From NCBI GenBank assembly GCA_937863195.1, contig CALMET010000123.1, forward strand, positions 1 through 5,216: DNA of 5,216 bases. The letters run 5' to 3'. The stretch is from an uncultured bacterium (lineage in GTDB: Bacteria; Patescibacteria; ABY1; SG8-24; 2-12-FULL-60-25). The notes beneath the pieces were generated by a model that saw nothing but the letters and a program-made list of their open reading frames with translations, did not search any database and was not told where the DNA came from. Positions 1-5,216 of this stretch are shown piece after piece. Both the position numbers and the translations under genes were made by a program. Positions within the stretch are counted from its first letter, which is position 1; every line of letters starts with the position of its first letter.

Positions 1-1271
1 TCAGCTCAACAAACCTTGATAATCAAGGCATCACGCTCGCGGCCGGCATGACCAATCCACCAACGCTTGTGGGCTCGTCAGTCTTTACTCGTAGCTACAA
101 CTCAGCCGGCCTTAAACTCGATAATGCCAATAACAATACCTTTGAGAATCTCTTCATCGGCAATAATGATGTTGGCGTTTTGTATGTAAATGGCGCTACG
201 GGCAATTCAATCGAAGACACCATTTTTGATACGAATATCACGCAAGATATTGTGAGTAATACTTCAGGTGGTACTAACGACCTCGTGAATGCGCTGTTCA
301 CTCGTACCATGTCCGTCATTGATGATGGTACGGTGCGCGTCTTCTACGACGCCTCGGTTCGTGTTGTTGATCCGTTATTAACGCCTCTTGATGGCGTTGG
401 CGTTCAATTCTTGTCCAGCAACGGTCTCACCAATATCAACGCGACAACCAATGCCCTTGGTCTCACACCAGAAGTCGAGACCTTGGCTTATCTCATGACT
501 CCGAGCTCCATCGCACTCACGAGTGGTGACTATAATCCCTTCACGATTACGGCCTTCAACAATGGGATCTATCCAACCACATCAACGCCGGCCACACTCT
601 CTGAGATCAGCGTCTTTGAGGTCATGATGAGCCAAGCGCCAGTCGCACCGCCGACTGGCGGTGGTGGAGGTGGGGGATTACCATCGATCGACCCTCGTAC
701 CGGTACCTATCCACCAATCGAACCGGTTGAGCCAACGGCACCTACAACACCTATCGTAAAAGAGACCAAGATTCATATGCTTGTGAAGCTCACCGATGAC
801 CGTAATCCTGAGACACAAGAAGATAGCACGGTGTACTATATTGGCGCTGATAAAAAGCGACATATCATTCCAAATGAGTCCGTCTTTAACTCGTGGTATT
901 GTGACTTTAGCAAGGTCGTCATAACCGATAAGGCCACGCTCGTTAAATACCCACTCGGATCAAACGTGACTTATCGCCCAGGGTTAAACCTCGTGAAGTT
1001 CCCAACGAATCCACGCGTCTATATTGTGCAAGCTGGTAGACTTCTTCGTCCAATTAAAGATGAGGCTTCAGCAACAGCAATGTTTAGTTCACAATGGGCA
1101 AAGCTCGTTCATGATCTCCCTGATACTTCATACGGTGACTATGTCTTCGGTGATGAGATTCCTGAAATGACCGACCTTTCTTCACTTAATCTCTCACCAA
1201 GCTATCCAAGTGGTGAGATGAATATTGAGGGTTATTATGAGATTGTGACCGGGGGGCAAGAGTGTCGATAA
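1..1271 (+). CDS. Surface/secreted beta-helix protein, C-terminal part (5' truncated by window)
   Basis: The frame is open to the left edge (first whole codon at 3), so the ATG at 48 is probably internal and the true start lies outside. Residues below count from that ATG. Residues 1-70 read like the last coils of a right-handed parallel beta-helix (repeated N-rich turns such as NNNTFENLFIGNN and GNSIEDTIFDTN). Residues 95-195 look like an Ig-like or carboxypeptidase-regulatory-like beta-sandwich (ASVRVVDPLLTPLDGVGVQF). Residues 197-237 form a Gly7 and Pro/Thr-rich linker. Residues 242-370 hold a C-terminal module known to me from Patescibacteria surface proteins, made of two related halves that start VYYIGADKKRHIIPNE and VYIVQAGRLLRPIKDE. 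No membrane anchor or LPXTG motif follows. The protein probably acts outside the cell, in adhesion or at the surface layer; no catalytic residues can be assigned. A hairpin terminator follows the TAA stop. Confidence 0.85.
   Translation, partial: SSTNLDNQGITLAAGMTNPPTLVGSSVFTRSYNSAGLKLDNANNNTFENLFIGNNDVGVLYVNGATGNSIEDTIFDTNITQDIVSNTSGGTNDLVNALFTRTMSVIDDGTVRVFYDASVRVVDPLLTPLDGVGVQFLSSNGLTNINATTNALGLTPEVETLAYLMTPSSIALTSGDYNPFTITAFNNGIYPTTSTPATLSEISVFEVMMSQAPVAPPTGGGGGGGLPSIDPRTGTYPPIEPVEPTAPTTPIVKETKIHMLVKLTDDRNPETQEDSTVYYIGADKKRHIIPNESVFNSWYCDFSKVVITDKATLVKYPLGSNVTYRPGLNLVKFPTNPRVYIVQAGRLLRPIKDEASATAMFSSQWAKLVHDLPDTSYGDYVFGDEIPEMTDLSSLNLSPSYPSGEMNIEGYYEIVTGGQECR
659..676 (+). other. G-rich tract encoding the poly-glycine linker
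   Basis: Six or more G runs of two to five bases encode Gly7 between the Ig-like domain and the C-terminal module. It marks a flexible domain boundary. The spacing would allow a weak two-layer G-quadruplex on the coding strand, though glycine codon use explains the composition. Confidence 0.5.
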
Positions 1272-1286
1272 GAAAAATGTACTATC

Positions 1287-1322
1287 AAAAAAATCCCCCG
1301 ACCGAGCGTCGAGGGTTTTTTT
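1287..1322. terminator. Bidirectional rho-independent terminator between convergent genes
   Basis: An A7 tract (1287-1293) is followed by a stem CCCCCGAC (1295-1302), loop CGAGC (1303-1307), partner GTCGAGGG (1308-1315) and a T7 tract (1316-1322). The stem has one internal C-A mismatch. The A tract becomes a U tract on the minus strand, so the element can end both the surface-protein mRNA, whose stop is 16 bases before the A tract, and the minus-strand mRNA, whose last stop is at 1337. Confidence 0.85.
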
Positions 1323-1336
1323 GTTTGATCAAGGTC

Positions 1337-1708
1337 TTAGCGTGTAGAACTGGTCGAAGTTGCTGTTGGAGCGGCGATGAATCCGAGTGCTGTGCAAGTT
1401 GATGTTGAGGCAGCGGTTGCGGCGGCAGCCATTTCACACGTGGCCTTATCGAGGGCGTCCACGAGCTGTTCTTGTGTGATCTCTTCTTGATGCGTTTGTT
1501 CGTAGGCATAGGCGGTGAGCCACTTCCAGTCGACGCGGGTTAAGAAGGCGATGGAGACAATCAGAACACAGACGTACATTGCCCAAAGTGCAAACCACGC
1601 CGCAAGGTGATGACCTTGTGGTTCGTGTTTTGTTTTTGTGACGGGGCGAAGAGCGGTAGATTTTGCCGCGATAGCGCGTGGTTTGCGCGTGGTTTTTTTG
1701 ATGGCCAT
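1337..1708 (-). CDS. Small single-pass membrane protein, unknown function
   Basis: I do not recognise this 123-residue protein. The start is taken at the ATG at 1708 (MAIKKTTRKPRA), because an upstream in-frame ATG at 1771 would overlap the preceding gene's stop and run through a hairpin. Residues 1-34 are strongly basic (K/R-rich), residues 36-57 form one hydrophobic segment (AAWFALWAMYVCVLIVSIAF), and residues 70-90 are an acidic, probably helical stretch. The tail from residue 94 is low-complexity Ala/Ser/Thr. Positive charge before the membrane segment suggests the N-terminus is inside and the tail outside. Two Cys (91 and 105) would then be outside and might pair. There is no clear ribosome binding site. 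It lies 49 bases downstream of the PPM-like/propeller gene on the same strand, so the two may be co-transcribed and act together at the envelope. It is likely a real gene, as it fills the space up to the terminator, but its function is unknown. Confidence 0.6.
   Translation of the reverse strand: MAIKKTTRKPRAIAAKSTALRPVTKTKHEPQGHHLAAWFALWAMYVCVLIVSIAFLTRVDWKWLTAYAYEQTHQEEITQEQLVDALDKATCEMAAAATAASTSTCTALGFIAAPTATSTSSTR
1674..1695. repeat. Perfect 11-bp tandem duplication
   Basis: The unit GCGCGTGGTTT occurs twice back to back (1674-1684 and 1685-1695). It lies in the first codons of the small membrane protein gene. Because 11 is not a multiple of three, the two copies are read in different frames; both contribute to the basic N-terminus. 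A seven-base homopolymer (1693-1699) overlaps the end. Confidence 0.8.
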
Positions 1709-1710
1709 AA

Positions 1711-1735
1711 AGAGCAAGTCTTTTGAACTTGCTCT
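1711..1735 (-). promoter_or_regulatory. Hairpin just before the small membrane protein start (weak terminator or leader hairpin)
   Basis: A perfect 9-bp inverted repeat (1711-1719 with 1727-1735; arm AGAGCAAGT) has a 7-base loop. On the minus strand it follows the A-rich stretch after the propeller gene's stop, and its 3' arm ends two bases before the ATG at 1708. The following sequence is only TTATGG, so it would be a poor intrinsic terminator. It is equally placed to act as a leader hairpin that limits access to the downstream start codon in read-through mRNA. Confidence 0.5.
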
Positions 1736-1736
1736 C

Positions 1737-1742
1737 AGTATA
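1737..1742 (-). promoter_or_regulatory. Candidate -10 box (TATACT) for the small membrane protein gene
   Basis: On the minus strand TATACT matches five of six bases of the sigma-70-type -10 consensus and lies in an A-rich intergenic stretch about 28 bases before the start at 1708. The hexamer 17 bases upstream (TTCCAT) is a poor -35. The site is AT-rich and near-palindromic, so the match could be chance. Confidence 0.3.
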
Positions 1743-1757
1743 ATGCTTTTTTCTTTT

Positions 1758-3977
1758 TTATGGAAGATCAATTTGCCACAGCGTATTGTTATCGATCACG
1801 TAGAGCTTTTTCTTTGCGCCGTCACCGGTGACAAAGGTCGGTCCTTGAAAGCTTGGTGACGTGAGCTGTGCAATTAATGCGCCATCTGATTTGCGCCAGA
1901 CCAGAATGCGCTTGCCTTGTGGATCCGTTGCGACGATGCGGTCATGTTCGGCGGCATCTGTCCAAATAGAGCTGATAGATGATACGGCAGGGTCAACAGC
2001 GCCAACTGACCAAGATTCTTCAGCGCCTGAAAGGTAACGCTTAAGTTTGCCATCACGCCACGCGACAAAGACAGATGCATCGATAGCGATACCCGAAGTA
2101 TCGATAAGTGGGGTCGATGTTTGTTGGATGTAATTGGTACCCGTACCAAAACCAGCGCCGCTCGCCTCATGGCGGGTGATGGTGCCATTAGTTGGGTTCA
2201 GCGCATAAAGGCGTCGGTTGTAAATGGTGATAGCCGCCAAGCTTGAAGTACTCACGGATCCGGCGCTAATCACATTGCCTGTCGTCGGATTTAGCGAGAG
2301 CAGGCTACCTGTCGCAGAGACGAGAAAGCCATTCGTCGTCCCGCCAAAAGCTGCAACGATATCGGTGGTGCTTGTTGGGAGTGAAAAACGTTGTACGTTT
2401 GTTTGTGCCGGATCAACACGAACGACGCTTTGTGCACTTTGATCAACCATATAAACGCTGCCGTTCAAAACAAACGGCGTACGCAGTGAACCCGCTTGGG
2501 CGCCAAGAGAGGCGCTTGCAAGTTGGGTAGGTGTCACGACCACGTTGCGGCGGATTTTTACGGCAACGGCATCAAGCTCTTTAATGAGGGTATTTTTCTT
2601 GGTTTGTTGGTCGGGTGTTTTTTCGGCAAGGGCACTCAAAAGATTGCGGGCTTCAAGCAAGAGCGTACGGGCACCTTGTTCGTTGCCATAGAGTAACGAG
2701 CTCTCGGCGCGGGTGCGGCGATCTTGAGCTTGTTCGAATTGGGTATTCCAGGCGGCGGTTTCTTTTTGTTTCTTGCTAACAATCCTCCAAGTGATCCCGG
2801 CAGCGACGAGTAAGATGACAATGATGCCAAGAATGGTTGACTGGCGCTTACGTGACTTAGAGAGCGATGTGCCGTGACCGGCTCCCATATTGCGCATGCC
2901 GGCAAGGGTCGTCGGGTCTTTGCCGAGGGCATTAAGCGGCGAGCGTTTGCGTTGTTTGAGCGTGTTTTTGAATTCAGCAAGCATAGCGACCAAGCTGAAC
3001 CCGGCCGAAGGACGACGTGAAGATGGCTCCTCTGAGAGCTCGTCTGATTCGGTGAGTTTATTGTTTGCGGACGGTGAAAGAAGTTGCTCAGTGGCTTTTT
3101 CGCGTCGATAGAGCTCGTTCATTGATTGTGCACTCTGAGGGGTTGTCGTTGGTTTTGGTGCAGGGCCTGTTATTGGGCGCTGCGTGGCAGCACTACAAGA
3201 AACAACGATGCCGGCAAAATCCTCGTCAAGATTACGTCGTTCGAGGTCTTGGGTGATTTCAAGCGCAGCACTCACGGGCGGGAGTGTCTTGAGGCGATTG
3301 ACGAGATCGAGCTCACCACGAAGTCGTTCAAAATTAGAGGTACCTGCAAAAAAGACGTCGCCAGGCTTCATGTCGCCACAGACAAGGGCGCTAAACAATT
3401 TGCTCGTATCAGGTACCGACGGGACATCAAGCGAGCCAAACAAATCAAAGGTTCGATAGCCGTCAGCGGCTTTTTGTAAAAAGGCATTACTTAGGTGCCC
3501 AATACCGCTCACGCAAAGTGCTTGGTCATGGATCTCTAAAACGTAAAGACTCACCCGGCCCCAGTTGATCTCAGAGGGTTCGGTGGCGACAAAGTTGCCT
3601 ACCGCGTCATTTAGGCGCTTTACAATCTTCTCAAAGCGCGACATTGGCTCGGTATTGGTGGCTGAAAGCTGACGATAGACCCGTTCGGCGGCATCATTGA
3701 GGGCATCCAAAAGCTGCTCATAGACATAAAGGGACGATGCAATATCGGCCATCAAGATCAATTGTGGGCTTTTTGTCCCTTGTTTTTCGTCTTGATAGCG
3801 AAAAAGTCCAACGATTCGCTCGTGTTCGGCGCCTCGGCTGACTTCAATCTCTGCCAAGCGGATGGTCTGCTCCATATACAGAAGAGTATAGGGTGGCTCG
3901 AGCAATGCGTCGAGCGAAAACAGGGCGATTATCCCAAGCTTGTCAAGGCGTCCCAAGTAGGGCAAAGTTGTGCTCAT
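1758..3977 (-). CDS. PPM/PP2C-like (probably inactive) domain - TM - helical stalk - beta-propeller protein
   Basis: The protein has 739 residues from the ATG at 3977; a GTG at 3992 would add five residues and overlap the divergent gene. Residues about 35-260 resemble a PPM/PP2C-type phosphatase fold: strand LILMADIASS (D78) sits where the metal-binding VADGMGG motif lies, VSGIGHLSNAFL where VGDSRAYL lies, KPGDVFFAGTSNFERL where GDRFLLCSDGL lies, and DEDFAGIVV where DNITVIVV lies. The SDG-type Asp is Asn (N215) and the DG motif is altered, so catalysis is doubtful. A polar Ser/Pro/Lys linker runs from 263 to 380. Residues 380-400 form one membrane segment (TILGIIVILLVAAGITW) preceded by an RKRQ basic cluster. 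Residues 408-478 are charged and helical, a stalk or coiled coil. From about 485 to the end there are six recognisable propeller-like blade repeats (near 507, 551, 589, 636, 680 and 724), several with D/N-P-x-x-G turns. Predicted topology is PPM-like domain inside, propeller outside. It may be a sensor or scaffold. The domain calls come from pattern matching by eye. Confidence 0.8.
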   Translation of the reverse strand: MSTTLPYLGRLDKLGIIALFSLDALLEPPYTLLYMEQTIRLAEIEVSRGAEHERIVGLFRYQDEKQGTKSPQLILMADIASSLYVYEQLLDALNDAAERVYRQLSATNTEPMSRFEKIVKRLNDAVGNFVATEPSEINWGRVSLYVLEIHDQALCVSGIGHLSNAFLQKAADGYRTFDLFGSLDVPSVPDTSKLFSALVCGDMKPGDVFFAGTSNFERLRGELDLVNRLKTLPPVSAALEITQDLERRNLDEDFAGIVVSCSAATQRPITGPAPKPTTTPQSAQSMNELYRREKATEQLLSPSANNKLTESDELSEEPSSRRPSAGFSLVAMLAEFKNTLKQRKRSPLNALGKDPTTLAGMRNMGAGHGTSLSKSRKRQSTILGIIVILLVAAGITWRIVSKKQKETAAWNTQFEQAQDRRTRAESSLLYGNEQGARTLLLEARNLLSALAEKTPDQQTKKNTLIKELDAVAVKIRRNVVVTPTQLASASLGAQAGSLRTPFVLNGSVYMVDQSAQSVVRVDPAQTNVQRFSLPTSTTDIVAAFGGTTNGFLVSATGSLLSLNPTTGNVISAGSVSTSSLAAITIYNRRLYALNPTNGTITRHEASGAGFGTGTNYIQQTSTPLIDTSGIAIDASVFVAWRDGKLKRYLSGAEESWSVGAVDPAVSSISSIWTDAAEHDRIVATDPQGKRILVWRKSDGALIAQLTSPSFQGPTFVTGDGAKKKLYVIDNNTLWQIDLP

Positions 3978-3980
3978 TGT

Positions 3981-4595
3981 ATGCTTGAACACCTTTTTGG
4001 TTCTCGTACCCGCGTAAAGCTCTTGAGCCTCTTTTTACGCAACCCAGATGAGGCGATTTTTGTACGCGAATTAACGCGTCGCGTGAGTACACAAATTAAT
4101 GCCGTCCGTCGTGAGATCAAGAATTTGGTTGATCTGGGCCTGATCGAAGAGATCGTCACCGAAGAAAAGCTAGAGAAGGGCAAAAAATCTTCAGCAACGA
4201 AAAAGAAGTATTATCGCGTTAATCCAAATTTTAAATTGTTGAACGAGATCACGGCGCTTATTTTGCGTGCGCAGGTCATGTTGGGTGGACGCCTTGACCA
4301 AGCCATCCTCGAACTCGGAGATGTACGCCACCTTTCGCTACACGGCGTCTTTTTGGGTAAACAGGGCTCAGCCCCGGTTGATCTTTTTGTGGTCGCCGAT
4401 CGTTTACCGATGAATAAATTAAAAGCCCTTGTTCAAGATGCAGAAAAGCAATTAGGTTTTGAAATTAACTTTACGGTCATGACCAATGAAGAGTACCGCT
4501 ATCGCAAAGATATGACGGATCGTTTTCTCTACGCCATTCTTGAATCACCTCAGACGGTGATTGTGAGCAAGTTACACGAACGTACGGCCGTCTAA
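3981..4595 (+). CDS. Winged-helix transcriptional regulator with degenerate nucleotidyltransferase-like C-terminal domain
   Basis: The protein has 204 residues. The ATG at 3981 is chosen because MLEHLFGSRTRVKLLSLFL is the usual beginning of this Patescibacteria family. The frame stays open upstream to 3762, but that part is only antisense to the neighbouring gene. Residues 8-62 form a winged helix-turn-helix: helix RVKLLSLFLRNP, then FVRELTRRV, then the recognition helix STQINAVRREIKNLVDLGLI. A Lys-rich linker (62-76) and strand KKYYRVNPNF (75-84) form or follow the wing. Residues 118-195 resemble a minimal nucleotidyltransferase fold (HGVFLGKQGSAPVDLFVVAD, then EINFTVMTNEEYRYR). Only one Asp of the usual GS-DxD signature remains (D134), so it probably binds or senses rather than transfers nucleotides. 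It most likely binds DNA and controls itself and its neighbours. It is the first gene of a plus-strand operon and is divergent from the PPM-like gene. No good ribosome binding site precedes it. Confidence 0.8.
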   Translation: MLEHLFGSRTRVKLLSLFLRNPDEAIFVRELTRRVSTQINAVRREIKNLVDLGLIEEIVTEEKLEKGKKSSATKKKYYRVNPNFKLLNEITALILRAQVMLGGRLDQAILELGDVRHLSLHGVFLGKQGSAPVDLFVVADRLPMNKLKALVQDAEKQLGFEINFTVMTNEEYRYRKDMTDRFLYAILESPQTVIVSKLHERTAV

Positions 4596-4602
4596 CGCAG
4601 TT

Positions 4603-4983
4603 ATGTCTTGGCTTTATATTGATACGCATGAGTCCGGCGTGTTGCGCTTTGCCCTCTTGAAAAAAGGAGGGCGAGCGAAGTTGCGTAGCATTACCGGACG
4701 TGGCCAAAAGCTCTTGCCTAAGATCGCTCCTTATCTTCTTGGGCTTGAAGGGGTATTCTGTGTAGCAGGCCCTGGGTCGTTCTCCGCAATCCGTATTGGC
4801 GTTTTGGATGCGAACTTAATCGCACGCTTAAAGCAGGTCCCCCTTGTCGGACTTGAATACCACGGGGATCAAGAAACGCTTGCCAAGGCACAAGAAAAAC
4901 TCGAATTCGGCAATCTGCACGCGGTAGAATACCTAGCGCCCATCTACGACGCCGAGCCAAATATCACTCTTCCGAAAGCATGA
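4603..4983 (+). CDS. tsaB: Short TsaB-like protein (tRNA t6A biosynthesis, YeaZ/ASKHA fold)
   Basis: The protein has 126 residues. TsaB is the non-catalytic scaffold that works with TsaD and TsaE to transfer threonylcarbamoyl to A37 of ANN-decoding tRNAs. The N-terminus (MSWLYIDTHESGVLRFALL) matches the first ASKHA strand pair, and GPGSFSAIRIG (56-66) is the family hallmark, normally GPGSFTGLRIG. YLAPIYDAEPNIT (110-122) matches the usual tail. Length is about half of the roughly 220-230 residues of the E. coli protein, so the second lobe is nearly absent. The end motif shows that this is a complete short form and not a frameshift, and the next gene starts at its stop codon. Short forms are, to my knowledge, common in Patescibacteria. 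It starts 7 bases after the regulator's stop without a clear ribosome binding site, which suggests translational coupling. Confidence 0.75.
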   Translation: MSWLYIDTHESGVLRFALLKKGGRAKLRSITGRGQKLLPKIAPYLLGLEGVFCVAGPGSFSAIRIGVLDANLIARLKQVPLVGLEYHGDQETLAKAQEKLEFGNLHAVEYLAPIYDAEPNITLPKA

Positions 4984-5216
4984 CCTTTAATAAAAAACGG
5001 TTCTACCAGATCTTGCCAGGTGCAACAACGTGGACGGTTTTGCTATTGGCGTTCACCCTCTCGTTCATTCGCCCGTTATGGATGGTCTATTTTATCATTA
5101 TTTTTGATCTGTATTGGTTGTTGCGAGTGACCTATTTTGCACCATTTCTCGTCGTGTCATGGTGGCGATACCGTCAGGCTATCAAACGTGATTGGGAGTC
5201 AGAAGCCCGACTTTTG
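4980..5216 (+). CDS. Membrane glycosyltransferase (family 2-like), N-terminal part, cut by window end
   Basis: Seventy-nine codons are visible, and the frame runs off the right edge. The ATG overlaps the tsaB-like stop as ATGA (4980-4983), a sign of translational coupling. Residues 3-14 (FNKKRFYQILPG) lead into two close hydrophobic segments, about 16-31 and 34-60 (WMVYFIIIFDLYWLLRVTYF and following), then a basic stretch WWRYRQAIKRDWESEARLL. This pattern (ILPG, LSF-P, FDLYWLLR, then RYR---DW) matches the N-terminus of a family I know from Patescibacteria as a membrane-bound GT2-type glycosyltransferase, in which the catalytic GT-A domain follows. No catalytic motif (DxD, QxxRW) lies within the window, so the name rests on the N-terminus alone. 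It probably acts at the membrane in making envelope glycans. Confidence 0.6.
   Translation, partial: MTFNKKRFYQILPGATTWTVLLLAFTLSFIRPLWMVYFIIIFDLYWLLRVTYFAPFLVVSWWRYRQAIKRDWESEARLL

Noticed and set aside
14..28. 15-bp palindrome CCTTGAT-A-ATCAAGG
   Set aside because: It lies inside the beta-helix coding frame, has a one-base centre so cannot form a normal hairpin loop, and has no second copy that I see in the window.
1285..1509. Minus-strand reading frame rich in Pro/Gln/Ser
   Set aside because: It crosses the terminator and overlaps the small membrane protein in another frame; it is a shadow of the Ala/Ser/Thr-rich tail.
1638..1859. Plus-strand reading frame of 73 codons with a TATAAT at 1739-1744
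   Set aside because: It is antisense to two minus-strand genes and spans their junction. The TATAAT lies inside the frame, has no -35 at proper spacing, and no plus-strand gene follows it.
2890..3479. Overlapping plus-strand reading frames of 63-117 codons
   Set aside because: They lie opposite the linker and PPM-like region of the 739-residue protein, overlap each other in several frames and show no domain or sensible composition.
3762..3980. Upstream extension of the regulator's reading frame
   Set aside because: It is antisense to the well-supported PPM-like gene, and its translation (Cys-rich, unlike the family) comes before the typical MLEHLFGSRTRVKLL start.
4012..4075. Possible -35/-10 pair (TTGCGT and TTTACG, 17-18 bases apart on the minus strand) for the PPM-like gene
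   Set aside because: Both boxes are poor matches and lie within the regulator's coding sequence, so chance is as likely.
4603..4983. Possible frameshift truncation of tsaB
   Set aside because: The family's C-terminal motif is present just before the stop, and the next gene starts at the stop codon, so the short form is complete.

Overview
The window looks like chromosomal sequence from a Patescibacteria (Candidate Phyla Radiation) bacterium, perhaps near the Magasanikbacteria/Uhrbacteria type. This is inferred from recognisable protein families only: a short TsaB-like protein ending in the PIYDAEPNIT motif, a winged-helix regulator beginning MLEHLFGSRTRVKLL, a membrane glycosyltransferase beginning with a KRFYQILPG-type N-terminus, and a beta-helix surface protein with a paired C-terminal module. 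All stops behave as in the standard bacterial code (UAA and UGA used as stops), so the UGA-as-glycine lineages are unlikely. Ribosome binding sites are weak or absent at most starts.

Layout. Positions 1-1271 (+) hold the 3' part of a large secreted or surface protein: the end of a parallel beta-helix, an Ig-like domain, a Gly/Pro linker and a duplicated C-terminal module. Its frame is open to the left edge, so its start lies outside the window. A hairpin at 1287-1322, flanked by A and T tracts, separates it from two minus-strand genes and can serve both directions. The minus-strand genes are a small single-pass membrane protein (1337-1708) and, upstream of it, a 739-residue protein (1758-3977). 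The latter joins a degenerate PPM/PP2C-like cytoplasmic domain to a membrane segment, a helical stalk and a beta-propeller.

From 3981 a plus-strand operon runs to the right edge: a winged-helix regulator with a degenerate nucleotidyltransferase-like domain, a short TsaB-like protein 7 bases later, and a membrane glycosyltransferase that overlaps the tsaB-like stop by ATGA and is cut by the window end.

The start codons of the two divergent units are only 3 bases apart, so each promoter must lie inside the other unit's coding sequence. There is no gene-free stretch longer than 300 bases. The strongest candidate for something little described is the PPM-like/TM/propeller protein and its small membrane neighbour, which together look like an envelope sensing or scaffolding pair. 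No mobile element, CRISPR array, tRNA or rRNA was seen.
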